DNA of 64,000 bases from Tubiluchus corallicola (taxonomy: Eukaryota > Priapulida > Priapulimorpha > Priapulimorphida > Tubiluchidae). Position numbers and translations under genes: made by a program. Positions 42,801 through 53,675 of this stretch are shown piece after piece. The number at the start of each line of letters is the position of its first letter. Positions within the stretch are counted from its first letter, which is position 1. Below the pieces are notes generated by a model. The model was not told where the DNA came from and did not search any database. It was given only the letters and a program-made list of their open reading frames with translations. The DNA lies in assembly GCA_030141605.1 (NCBI GenBank), contig JAQGDQ010000320.1, forward strand, positions 62,001 to 126,000, given 5' to 3'.

Positions 42801-45799
42801 CATAATGTTGTGCAAAAAACTTTCCTTTTAGTGGTACTCATACTCATTAAACTTACCGCATTTATAAACCGCACATGTAATTGACTACGCATTTTGTTAA
42901 CCATACGCCGCTAGTATCCAGTAACCATATTAAAGTGATGTGACATAAACTGCATTCATTTACACATGCCATTGTTTTATTATTACAATTATTATTTTGT
43001 CAAGACTAACCTCTGTTTGACCAAGAGCTTCTTTTTCGCTACAAGTATTTACTTTCCCTGTTGCAGTAGCCAGTCGTTTTCTGGAAAAACAGGCTTTACT
43101 TCAAATATACGTTGCACGTTTCTTATTATTATAAATTAGAACACATATAAGAGTTGAGTTAGCAAATACATCATATATTAAGTAACCCGCAGCACAGCAA
43201 TCTTTTTGCAATTGTAATTAATACACACTTAGAAACCTATAGGCACTTTACACTTATATATCTTCAAAGTTGGTCTGACGAAATGCATGTATGCTGACAT
43301 AATATTCAAAAATGGTCTGACCAAATGCATGTATGCTGACATAATATTCAAAAATGGTCTGACCAAATGCATGTATGCTGACATAATATTCAAAAATGGT
43401 CTGACCAAATGCATGTATGCTGGCATAATATTCAAAGATGGTCTGACCAAATGCATGTATGCTGGCATAATATTCAAAGATGGTCTGACCAAATGCATGT
43501 ATGCTGGCATAATATTCAAAGATGGTCTGACTAAATGCATGTATGCTGACACAATATTCAAAGATGGTCTGACCAAATGCATGTATGCTGGCATAATATT
43601 CAAAGATGGTCTGACCAAATGCATGTATGCTGGCATAATATTCAAAGATGGTCTGACCAAATGCATGTATGCTGACACAATATTCAAAGATGGTCTGACC
43701 AAATGAATGTATGCTGACACAATATTCAAAGATGGTCTGACCAAATGCATGTATGCTGACACAATATTCAAAGATGGTCTGACCAAATGCATGTATGCCG
43801 ACATAATATTCAAAGATGGTCTGACCAAATGCATGTATGCCGACATAATATTCAAAGATGGTCTGACCAAATGAATGTATGCTGACACAATATTCAAAGA
43901 TGGTCTGACTAAATGCATGTATGCTGACACAATATTCAAAGATGGTCTGACCAAATGCATGTATGCTGGCATAATATTCAAAGATGGTCTGACCAAATGC
44001 ATGTATGCTGGCATAATATTCAAAGATGGTCTGACCAAATGCATGTATGCTGACACAATATTCAAAGATGGTCTGACCAAATGAATGTATGCTGACACAA
44101 TATTCAAAGATGGTCTGACCAAATGCATGTATGCTGACACAATATTCAAAGATGGTCTGACCAAATGCATGTATGCTGACACAATATTCAAAGATGGTCT
44201 GACCAAATGCATTTATGCTGACATAATATTCAAAGATGGTCTGACCAAATGAACGTATGCTGATGTAACCATTACATTATGGCTGAAGTAACTATCAAAG
44301 ACTTGGTACACAAATTTCACCACACGTGTACAAAGTCATTTCAATTCTTATCTGAGATTTCTCTGAAAATCTTCTTACTAAATTAATAAACACTATAACG
44401 TCTCAAACCTGCTTTCCTTTCTGACTTTTTTCTGTTTCCTTTTCCGGCTTTCACTCTTTTTGGGGGAGTCATCCCCATCACTTTCTCTTTGGTTTGTTTC
44501 TTCTTCATCGGCTGACACGTCATCGCTCTGCTCCCCCTCACCTGGAGAAAATGTTAAGTAGTCACACTAAGAATTTCTAATTCTAATTCTTTTGCAGCAT
44601 GTGTTTTTCATGATGATACTGCCCAGTGTCATATTTCCGCAAGTAAATTCTTAAAAAATTCCCATCTTTAATAATTTTGCAAATTTTTCCGATAAAGTTT
44701 CTTCACGTCAAAAATTACATGGTCTGGATATAGCAAAGCAAACGTTTCTAAAATAAGCTGTTAACATTTCTTAGTGCAAATCATTTACTTTATAAATATA
44801 AAATAAATAAAAACAAATAATAAATAAATAACAGGTTTTACTAAAGAATCTCAACATAGTAGTAAAATTGAATACAAGGTGTGAATGCAATAAAAACAGA
44901 AAACGAGTCACACAGACATTGCTTACAAGATAAAAACTGTAGAGAAATGACATCAATAAGTCACTAAAACAGTTTAAAAGCAACTGTGAGAACAAATCTT
45001 TTACTAGAATTTCAAAAAAAGTTCCTCATCACTATTTATGGTTCTAATTACAACAGGCATTGTTTGCAATGTTCTGTTCAAATTTTAGACATAACTAATT
45101 TATTAGTACTTTGAGTAGAACTATTGCTTATACTAAGCTGTGAAGCAAGTATTTATGATACTAATAAAATTACGAGTTAACTTTTGTCCTGAATTTTGCA
45201 GAGTAATCGGGTTAAGTTTTTGTAAAGCATCATCATAACTAATAAAATCATTGCTGAAAATCGTTCTAACACACTTTTACAAAAATAGAGCTAACTTGAA
45301 AACCAGATAGAGAGTGATTTTTTTTTTAGTTGAGAGGTTTAGAGCTAAACGACTAGTGACTTAAAAAACTCCTGCTAGGAAAAATAGTTAAAGAAGGAAA
45401 ACGAACACAAAATGAACAAGTGATTGACTATAATTCTAAATTGCTTATAGAAAAACAGTCGCTTTGTAGTAATTAGTTGATGAACCTCAGTGACTGGCTA
45501 ACAAAACACTTAATTGTCAAAATTTTTCCGACATGAAAATGCTACAAATCTGCCAAAAGATGTCACTAGTTCAGCGTGTGGTTGCCACGCCAACTTTAAC
45601 GTAAATGAAACATTTGAAACTATATGTAGGTCAGCCCTTCGCTGTTATAGCAGTCAACTCCAGTTAGCTAAGCCGGCAGATGATATAGTCGGGGTGTCAG
45701 GTATTCTACACTATGACAAACATTACCTGAGGGAACATAATCTTCATCATCGGTATCTGATGACAATTGTTCATTTGCGTGCTTCTCTGCAGCTTCCAT
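36088..45799 (-). CDS. CFDP1: CFDP1 / BCNT (Swc5 family) chromatin-remodelling protein, 8 exons
   Basis: CFDP1 belongs to the BCNT family, the animal counterpart of yeast Swc5, a subunit of the SWR1/SRCAP complex that installs histone H2A.Z. Exons in transcript order: 45727-45799, 44409-44541, 43011-43080, 41580-41672, 40606-40718, 39598-39793, 37300-37385, 36088-36181. They total 858 nt (285 codons plus stop) with consistent phases; human CFDP1 is 299 aa. The N-terminus is acidic (SSDTDDEDYVPSG), then Lys/Arg-rich (KRKQKKVRKE). DDLWSSFLQDVG (104-114) and VTKVFDFAGEQIR (149-161) are signature segments. The BCNT-C domain covers about 205-285 with NKMSTL...DKSKLDWDSFK and ERKAFLERTDLREFEIE. An acceptor-like TTTTTTAG 23 bases upstream of the ATG suggests a 5'-UTR intron. 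Introns hold two large minisatellites and a 5S-SINE. Confidence 0.96.
36745..36850. repeat. CTGT/CTAT microsatellite
   Basis: Tract of CAGT, CTGT and CTAT tetranucleotides in the last CFDP1 intron. Confidence 0.95.
37487..39011. repeat. 60-bp minisatellite (about 25 copies)
   Basis: Units of GTCTACATAATCAGTGAGGT, AGTGTCGTGTCGGACGGTCA, GCAAGCAAGTGACCAAAACT, mostly more than 95% identical, with a common TGAGG/AGAGG variant. A few units are shortened (near 37735 and 38790). Because 60 is divisible by three, both strands stay open for hundreds of codons. A further degenerate unit at 39557-39597 abuts the splice donor of CFDP1 exon 6, separated from the array by the 5S-SINE. Confidence 0.98.
39012..39553 (+). 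mobile_element. 5S rRNA-derived SINE (SINE3 type), copy 2, full-length form
   Basis: Starts CTACGGCCAAATCACGTTGA and follows 5S rRNA to CTGTAGGCTCGCGGGATG. The body is the same as at 14801 but with an extra segment of about 115 bp (about 39330-39450). It ends GACAGAAGGATGCCAAC. It has landed inside a unit of the 60-bp minisatellite, splitting off the unit next to the CFDP1 exon 6 donor. It is antisense to CFDP1. The target duplication is not clear because the flanks are themselves repetitive. Confidence 0.92.
40040..40400. repeat. Dispersed repeat 'CACACTGGGATGG', copy 2
   Basis: Shares AATTTTGTATCACCTACGTA, GCAGCCATTTTGACGGT, TCAGAGCATTTGTAGCAT and GGTGAGTCAGTAGTGCATAC with copies 1 and 3. 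The end block occurs once here. CFDP1 intron 5. Confidence 0.75.
40890..41335. repeat. Dispersed repeat 'CACACTGGGATGG', copy 3 with 26-bp expansion
   Basis: As copy 2, with TTTCGTGTCACCTACATATT and GCAACCATTTTGATGGTGGG. The end block GGTGAGTCAGTGGTGCACAC plus TGGGTT is repeated about four times at 41165-41275. CFDP1 intron 4. Confidence 0.75.
43270..44262. repeat. 42-bp minisatellite (about 23 copies)
   Basis: Units of GGTCTGACCAAATGCATGTA, TGCTGACATAATATTCAAAG, AT with point variants (GACAC/GGCAT/GACAT). Both strands are open because 42 is divisible by three. The array fills most of CFDP1 intron 2. Confidence 0.98.
44542..45726 (-). other. CFDP1 intron 1, nothing recognised
   Basis: AT-rich sequence; no repeat family or RNA gene was identified. 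Confidence 0.55.
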
Positions 45800-46059
45800 G
45801 GCAATTATACTGATCTCGAGTCTAAAAAAGCAAACTATTGCAGCAAAGAAATGAAGTAACTCTAAAGTCAGAATCATCCAACAATACATAGCATGCAGAA
45901 TAAATATGCAGCAATTAAATATATAAAGAAGCAAGGCAACTCCGCAGGTTTGCCCGACCCACTGCCAAACGAAAAAGGATGAGAAAATTTACAAATTTAG
46001 AAAATGCACTTACATATTATGCAGATAATTGTAAGATATGTAGATATGCGCCTACACAA

Positions 46060-46352
46060 GTACATATATCGTATATACGTGTGTACAAGTCAACCTTATG
46101 TATAAGTCGATGAGCATTTTAAGACCAAAAATTGCATCATTTTATATATTACCTGTGTACAAGTCGATGTGCATTTTAAGACCAAAAATTGCATCATTTT
46201 ATATATTACCTGTGTACAAGTCGACCATAAAATATTAAGATTTTCCAGAGTAAATGATGTCAACAATGGCCGAGTAATAAATCAATAGCTTACTGTGTTA
46301 GTGTGTAAGATACGTGCAAGTGCCTGGGCCGAGTATATTATACCTATCCGAT

Positions 46353-46393
<41 letters not shown>

Positions 46394-46395
46394 GG
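46060..46395. repeat. Duplicated 66-bp block and (AT)n tract
   Basis: GTGTACAAGTCGATG...GCATTTTAAGACCAAAAATT...TATATTACCT occurs twice in tandem at about 46090-46225. The edge motif CGTATATACGTGTGTACAAG resembles the ends of the element at 2071-2504, which may make this a very diverged relative. An AT dinucleotide tract follows at about 46362-46391. Confidence 0.7.
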
Positions 46396-46954
46396 GCACA
46401 TAGTTCACTAGCCCATTTACTTAGTAGAAAACAATTATTTGTCCAAGAGGGAGTGAAACGGATCACCTGTCTGTGAAGCAAGACAAAATAAAAATGATAT
46501 ACCTTAAGCAAATGTTGGAATCACCTAAGAAGTGGGCTTATTTCACTTCAAGGAACATTAATATTGGCAATTATTAATTCTACCAGCTCAGAATGAAATT
46601 CTTTTATTTTATCAGATGTATAATAAATTATTCAACGTGTATCGACATTTTTAATTATTATTATTATTATATAAACAAGGAGAACGGACGTTGTCAGTAC
46701 GCTTAACGATTCAATTCGCAACCTGTCTCTAGTGTCCTACTTGGGCAGCCCATGTACGCCAATTGTCCTACTTCGGCTAGTGGTTTACTCAGCGCCCAAC
46801 AACTATTAACCATATGATTTTTTGTGATGTTCTTGAAAAAAAGTTTGGCATTACTGATGTGATACTCAAGTGATGTACTGATAATCTGTGTGACAGGTGT
46901 CTTTAGGTGCAAGGGAATAACGAATTGTCTCATCAAATAATTATAAATTACTAA

Positions 46955-47108
46955 GTTCCTCAAGGAAGTGTTCTTGGGGTCTCACTATGCCATTGTGTCT
47001 CACTGTGTATGAAACTAAACTATCTCAAAATGATGACTCAAAAACTGAATTTATGGTGTTTGGAAACAAGACCCAATTAGACAAATGTTTAAAAATGTCT
47101 GTTAAATA
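46955..47108 (+). mobile_element. Internally deleted LINE reverse-transcriptase scrap
   Basis: Begins VPQGSVLGVS, the RT motif-B signature of non-LTR retrotransposons. It then jumps to DDSKTEFMVFGNKTQLDK, which normally lies over 100 residues further on, after the catalytic FADD box. The catalytic region is deleted. Confidence 0.78.
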
Positions 47109-48089
47109 AACAAGTCATCCATGCTTGTTGTTAAGTAATGATGATGAATTGCTATTCCATGAGTTTTTGTAAGTAGTAAGCTCATAATGATCTTAGCTTG
47201 AAAATTATTTTTCATTTAATTTGTTTAAACTAATACTTTTTCTTTAGATTGTTTTAGTAAGCTAACTAAGTAACACTGGAACACCATAAGTCGATGTGAC
47301 ACTTGCAATACTGATATCAAGTATCAAAATTTTTGCACTCACTATACTGCAAAACGCTATTTAAATTGTTTTTAAAGACTTTGGACTTTCTTGCGTGTCC
47401 TGGACATTAGTGTATAACAATTAACATTATGATAAACGCTTGAAACTTTGTTTAGATGAAAGTGTGCTTTGTACGCGCTATTTGGATGACTGGTCAGTGA
47501 CTCCATCTGTTATAATTGTAAAGAAACAAAAACGTCTGTCACATTTTATGCACTGGTGTTCCAGCACAGTGTATTTTTGTAATACTTTATACAGTATCCA
47601 AATAAATTTATAATTATATTTACATGTTGGCAATGATGTTCGCAAGTGATTTAATTACATCTAATATCTAATATCTTTATATCTAATACTCTAATAAGAA
47701 TAATTCTTAGTCATCAGTTAAATTTTAAAAACTATGTTAAATCTGAATTTAAAAAATCAACTTTTGTTCTTCATGATATTATCAAGTAAAAAATTCCTAT
47801 CCAAACTAAAGTAAAGAGTAAAGTAAAGATTCTATCAAAAGTTTAATGTCTGCATGAAAAGTAAAAATATAAATGCACGTTGCTTTTAGGCGAATGGCAA
47901 GATGGAATGACTTAATTGCCACGCAGAAGCCAGCACTACTAAGTTAGCATCGAAAACTTACTGGTCAATGGTCACAGACTCAATTAACCGTGAATCGTCC
48001 ACAGCAAATTTGAAACTTCAATCTGGGAGATCTTCGTTATCTTAAAATTTTTGACAAAGAATACAAACCACAAAAAGTAAAATGTTAAA

Positions 48090-48330
48090 GGGAAGTGATG
48101 ATTCCGCAGTAGGATTTCCCTACTTTCTGTCAAAGTATACGAAAACGAAGTAGGGATTATACTGCGCAGCAGTTCGCGCAGTTAGTGTCGCCCTAGCGGC
48201 GCAGCAGTACGGACTGTTGTTGTCATGTACACAATAGCGCAAGCTGTGTGTACTGTAGCAGATGAACTGATGAGACTACCAAAGCAAGGCCGGTTAACAG
48301 GCGGTCATAAATTCCTCAGCAGTGAGTTGC
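48090..48330. promoter_or_regulatory. CG-containing island-like stretch, possible promoter (speculative)
   Basis: In otherwise CG-poor DNA, this stretch has clustered CGs (GTTCGCGCAG, GTCGCCCTAGCGGCGCAGCA) and an imperfect hairpin (CGCAGTAGGATTTCCCTACT facing AAGTAGGGATTATACTGCG). It lies between the divergent CFDP1 and HYPK genes, but about 2 kb from either coding start. No TATA box or initiator is convincing. Confidence 0.25.
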
Positions 48331-49520
48331 AAAAACACAAATAAAAATACCTTTTTAAATTTCGCAAGGATGCAGCCAGGTAATTATAATAACATGTTAA
48401 TTATAACACAGTTTTTTTGTAACTTTTGTTGCAAGTTAAATATTTTGTACACTAAGCAAAAACTGCAAGGCCTACAGCTGTTATATTTTTGAATATTATT
48501 TAAAATAAGCATAAGGCATTAAGAATAACTAGTAGTTAAAGTAAAAACTTATAATCATATCTCATGAAAATTACTAGGCTTATTTACAAAACAAGCTAAG
48601 AAAGTTGATCATAAAGAAAGTTTGCAAATAGCTGGCTCATGTAGTATTCTATTTCTGGAGAAATATTTTTTCTAAAAAATATGCCTATTTAATACGTTCT
48701 TATCAGGGAAATATAACTTGAAGAAATATTAGGCCTGACTTTCAAGTGTAATACCTTTCTTAGAAAAAAATCCATTTTTTTAAAAGAGCAAATAATTTTT
48801 CTATAACAAAACTTAATCTAAGCATCTGCATGTTTTGTTAGTTCCAAGTTAAGAGATGTTTAAAAAACATGTAATCATACATTGGCCTTTGTTATGAGTT
48901 GGAGTTGGTTATAAACTCACATTGAACAAACGGAGATGCATTTACGATATTACTCATCTTTTTTAGTGTCAGTGAACAAAAAATAACAAAACGAAACATC
49001 AGAGCTAAGCAGCCGACATTACTTCCACCTCTATAACAACCAACTAACTAGGTCAAAATCAAGTTATGGAATTCAGGTGAGAAGCCAACCTGGTGCATAA
49101 ATTAGAATCTGCCCAAGGGTAATAACACCTTATATATCATGTGTAGACGTAACTTATATTTAAGCTAATTTTCTTAAGATTCAGTTAGGTTTACATCAAA
49201 ATAAGTGTTCATTAAATACAGTTTGTTTACATGTAAAAAATGTACTTGTATACGTATACTGATAAAACACCTGTGGCTAAACCCAGTGACAAGTCTTGAT
49301 AAATTTTATTTATAGATGGGCATAAATTAATTGATTTTATACAGGCCCAGGTGCTAAGGGCAATCATTTTATATAGTTAAATATATAGGCTCAGTTTCAT
49401 ATAATCTTTGTATGTAATAATGCATACATCATAGTCTGTGTGCATGGGTGTATCAAGACGTTACGATGCCCTAGGCTGGCAGCTCAGTCCTACTCATCTC
49501 TACTACTATAATGATTATTT
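48331..49520. other. Intergenic AT-rich region, nothing recognised
   Basis: No coding, RNA or repeat structure was identified between CFDP1 and HYPK in this part. Confidence 0.55.
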
Positions 49521-49599
49521 ATATATTAAGAAATTCGTACTTCCTAAAGTGTTTCGTACTGAAAGTTCTTCCTAAAGTGTTCCTAAACTCCTTCAGTAG

Positions 49600-50001
49600 A
49601 ATTGTAATTAATGCACCTTTCATTTGATAGTAGTATGGCTTGTAATTCCTCTCTCCACAGTATCAAATGCCTTACTCATATCAAGTAACAAGACAGTGAT
49701 TTGATAAGAACTGGGTGTGACTACATTTTCTGCTAATATTTTTGCTGACATTACTAGTTCAGTAGTGCTTCTGCCCTCAGTGTATGCAGCTTGACTTGTT
49801 GATACTATAATATCCCCTGCTTAACTTTTTTGGATAGTTTCCTGTTTCATATATAGTGTTTAACAAATTTGATATTCCGATGCTAATAATGTTCAGCCCA
49901 TTCTTTAGATACAAAAGGCTATAGTATAGTTCCACAGTCCACTTGTTAAAAGCTTCCGGTAACCTCGAACAAATTTCTGCAATAAATGTATCTATGACCA
50001 A
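49600..50001 (-). mobile_element. LINE reverse-transcriptase fragment
   Basis: On the minus strand one frame reads NLLNTIYETGNYPKKLSRGY. A second, after a frame change, reads QAAYTEGRSTTELVMSAKIL and ITVLLLDMSKAFDTV. The last contains RT motif A with its catalytic Asp, as in Jockey/CR1-type elements. The block that normally joins the two is missing, so it is defective. It ends 211 bp before the HYPK start. Confidence 0.85.
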
Positions 50002-50211
50002 TATAATACCGCTCTAAGCTGATCTAACTCTAAAGTTGCGCTTTCTACAACACGCTCAAGACAATGTGTAGTTGTGACTTGTGACACAGTTAACTGAATG
50101 TTACTGGTTTACAGACTGATCAATGATATGAGTTGCTGTTTCATGTTATTATAACATATTTATCTTTTGGTGCTGTTTATTTGACGTTGCTTAGTCATTC
50201 GCAAGCTTAAA

Positions 50212-51344
50212 ATGGGTTTGCAGACTGAAGTAGACGATGCTGATGGTGATATTTCTGAATCGGAAAATGAAGAAAAGAAAGCACAAAGAGCGAAAAAAGA
50301 AAAGAAACATGATAACGTAGGGGCTGCAGACTTAGAAAAGGTTACTGACTATGCAGAAGAAAAAGAAATTTCTTCTCAAGCAATTGGGGACGTAAGTGTT
50401 ACAAAAATTGATTTTCATGCTTTTACTCGATTTACCGTCGATTGTCAATCTTCAGTAAAGTTTGGCAAAAATTTGAGAGTTGGTCAATAGCACTGTAACT
50501 ATAGCTATAATTTTACTTTCTTTTAGTAATTGTTGCTTTAATAGTGGCAAAATAGGCTCATGAAAACAGCTCTGACCGACCTGTGACATCAAAAGGATGG
50601 GGTACCTATATAGATAAAATTGTATGCATGAATTACATTACAGTATTTCAAAAGCACTATTGAGCTGTTCATGAAATTAACAGAATTCAGAACACCTCTG
50701 AGCCAGCATCATTGTGATATGTAAACAATGTGATTATGACAATTATTATGATTAGGAACTTGGCTGTTCCACAATGCTTCTGCTTCATAAGCAATTTTTT
50801 ATCATTACTTTGTTTTTAGATTTTTTTTACATTCACTAATCTCAGGATTACAGTTTGTGGTTCCTGACGACCAAGTCGAATTATTATTCATTGCACACGG
50901 CCTACCCAGAAAGCTTGAATTTTTTGTAAAGTATTTGAATAAGGCTATTATAATTGAATTTTGTAGGCAATGGCTCTCATTGGTGGAAAGAAAAAGAAGG
51001 AAAATGCAGAAAAGGCAGAGAAAGAAAAAGAATTGGCAAAAGTAAAGATAAAAAAGGATGATGTTGAACTTATCGTAAGTTAGTTCAATTTTGTAAGAGA
51101 ATTAGAAAAAAGTAGAAATTAGAAACACATATTGATAAGTCACACAGTACTGTTTGCTAGTAATTTATTAATGTACCTCAAAAATATTATTATGAACATG
51201 CTTACATAGTTTGTTTAATGTAATGATTAGTAACTTTTTGTACTTTAGATGAATGAGATGCTTGTTACCAGGATACAAGCCGAGCGGAAGTTGCGACTAC
51301 ACAGAGGTGATTTAGTGGCTACCTTGGCAGAGCTTACCAACTGA
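50212..51344 (+). CDS. HYPK: HYPK, Huntingtin-interacting protein K, 3 exons
   Basis: HYPK is a small ribosome-associated chaperone-like protein that binds and modulates the NatA N-terminal acetyltransferase (NAA10/NAA15). Exons 50212-50391, 50967-51074 and 51249-51344 join in phase 0 to 127 codons plus stop; human HYPK is 121-129 aa depending on the start. The N-terminus is acidic then basic (DDADGDISESENEEKKAQRA). The conserved core is GAADLEKVTDYAEEKE followed by a Lys/Glu-rich helix (EKEKELAKVKIKKDDVELI). The C-terminal UBA-like fold covers about 84-127 and ends GDLVATLAELTN, nearly as in vertebrates. The start is the first ATG preceding the acidic segment. In vertebrates HYPK adjoins SERF2; no SERF-like sequence is visible here. 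Confidence 0.97.
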
Positions 51345-51429
51345 TAAATGGGCAAGAGCAAAATATGGAAACTTGTAAATATAGTTAAATTTGAACATCT
51401 ATAACCAGGGATGAGAATTTTCCACGGAT

Positions 51430-51705
51430 AAGCGAAACTGGAAGACCAGTAGTTCCATTTTTGTAAATCGCGTAAATTCGTTGAGAAAATTTTTACGGAT
51501 CCAGTACATTATTTCATAAGCTGACCGCTAGTTGGCAGGCCGTCACTTTGTTTACATCAGGTACATCAGTGTAACGACGTGTATATCTCTATGTATAAAA
51601 ATATAGAATCAATTGTGCGGAGTTATTTGAGTCAATTGCAGACAGTTTTTATATACTTTACATTGGAGCGGCCAGTACTTAGGCGTTTTTGAGACAACTA
51701 GGAAT
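51430..51705. repeat. Dispersed repeat shared with NAGPA introns 6-7
   Basis: AAGCTGACCGCTAGTTGGCA is shared with about 23668. GTGCGGAGTTATTTGAGTCA and ACTTAGGCGTTTTTGAG are shared with about 22470-22545. In NAGPA the two blocks are over a kilobase apart, so this may be the more complete copy of one element. Confidence 0.6.
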
Positions 51706-53675
51706 CATGTATCCTTGATAGTCTAAGTCCACTTAGAGGTTCTCTATGGTCACAAAATAGCAATTTGTTGCTCGCTCCAAGGGGATTATTACCACATTAT
51801 TATTATTATCACTTTATTACCACCAGTCAGCAACTTGTAGAACAATGGATGCATATACTACTGAATGGTATTTTTAGTTTGCATCTTCGACTGCCTCCTG
51901 ATATAAAAATACTCATCAAATATAATTGATGTCAAATTAGAACTTTCATATTTCAGAGAACTGTTCTGCAATGAAAGTCAGCAATTTTCGGGTCAGAGTT
52001 TTAAACGTGTTATTGAACTTACAAACTATAGTGGCCACAGGCCAGCCAGTAGTTAACTAGATACAGAATGCACCACATTGTTTCTGTACTTGCTACCTAT
52101 CATTAATATTATAGAATTTGCAGTGCTGACGATGGTGATTCTTCAACTAGGAAAATATTTGAGCTATGCTTGTGAAAAAGTGTAAATTAATAAATTTGAT
52201 TTGAAAAACACAAAACCTCAAAAGACAAAACATTTTCTCCATAATTATAACACCATCTATTGTCAGATATCTACACTAAAATGTATATGCACGTCCCAAT
52301 ACAATGTAAATGGCAGTCTCTCCCACAATATCTAAAATAACTATAAAATGTGGAGACTGCTGATATATATAAGGTCATTATTATAACTGTACAGAATAAA
52401 AATTCGTGATGCAAAACAATATTAAAAAATAAAAGTTAAGAAATAAAAACATTTGCATCTGTTACTACATAATGGGGTAAGATTTTAGAGACATTTCATT
52501 AATTCAGCCAAATGTGCACACTAAATTCATTAGATTTTGGCTTGTTTTAAAATATTGCTACAGCAATTTAGATTTTTCATAGTTGAACTACAAGAACACA
52601 CAAGCTACAAGTTATTCTAGGCCAGCAAGATCAGGAACGGCACAACAACGACTTCTGTAGTGTGCAGGAAAAAAACAGAAATCGTTACTGTGCAGCATTA
52701 TCAATTATTTATAGCGACTGCAAAGTAGTGCAAACTATTTTACAGAACAATTTTGCCAAGAATCAATCTTCACTAGAGCAATAAGTTAACATGACGCAAA
52801 GATAGTTCAACAATAAATAGTGACAGGTACAATAAATACGGAGCTCTAGCTGGAATTGAAGCACTTGACCTTCCATACCGATGCTAATGAAAAGGCAGTT
52901 CATTACATAATAGTATACATGTAATTATGGAAACAATTCTTAATAACAAGGGTAGATATAATTAATAAAAATCCCACAATTAAGAAAGAGTCTGGAATTT
53001 CTTTTTCTTGACTGGGATCTTTATTAGTTATACATGTAAAAGTGGGAAGTCAGACAACACTGATTTACAAAGGCTTGTAACGCAAGACGATGTGGAATAC
53101 AGCAACTGACCTGCAACAGTTGTTACAAAAACAATCTTTACTTGGCTTATAATTAGCTTAGCAATTGAAAAGGAACCTCACCACAGAGGAAATCAATTTT
53201 CAAGACTTTATACTGTCAGAGTCACTGTTTGGAAGTACTTTGGAACTGTGCAAGTTTGATTAATGAATTCAACTACTTGCAAGAGAGAACCATAACCAAC
53301 AAATTTGAAAACAACGAACTCTGAGGACTTTTCAATTGAGGAAATCGTAAACACACCTTAGATCAGCTATGGATGACAATGATACCATACACCAGGATAT
53401 TATGCAGGGAAAGAAAAGATCACAACAAATAAAAAACAACTTTCTCTTAGTTCGAGGAAGACAAAGTGGAAGAAGTATTGATACATTTTCAATTATTGAT
53501 AAATTTTAGAATCCAAGGAAACAGAAATATCAGCTTCAGCTACTTTGACTTTCATTTCAATGTAAATAAAAAAATAAGACACAAAACGTTATACCATGGA
53601 GTGAAGATACCTTCTGACTATTTAGCATGTTCTTTCTGTAATATATTTGCTTCTGATAAAGACAACATAATGAGA
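51706..53675. other. HYPK / RFX7 convergent 3' region
   Basis: AT-rich, without genes; expected to hold the 3' UTRs of both neighbours. AATAAA-like hexamers occur at several places (for example near 52190 and 52395 on +), and none can be singled out. Confidence 0.45.

Noticed and set aside
43229-44212. 327-codon open frame on the minus strand
   Set aside because: Produced by the 42-bp minisatellite in CFDP1 intron 2; not linked to any splice site and composed of one 14-residue repeat.
43270-44262. CRISPR-like array
   Set aside because: The repeats are head-to-tail without unique spacers and lie in an animal gene intron.
45514-45813. 99-codon open frame on the plus strand
   Set aside because: Overlaps CFDP1 exon 1 in antisense; no recognisable domain.
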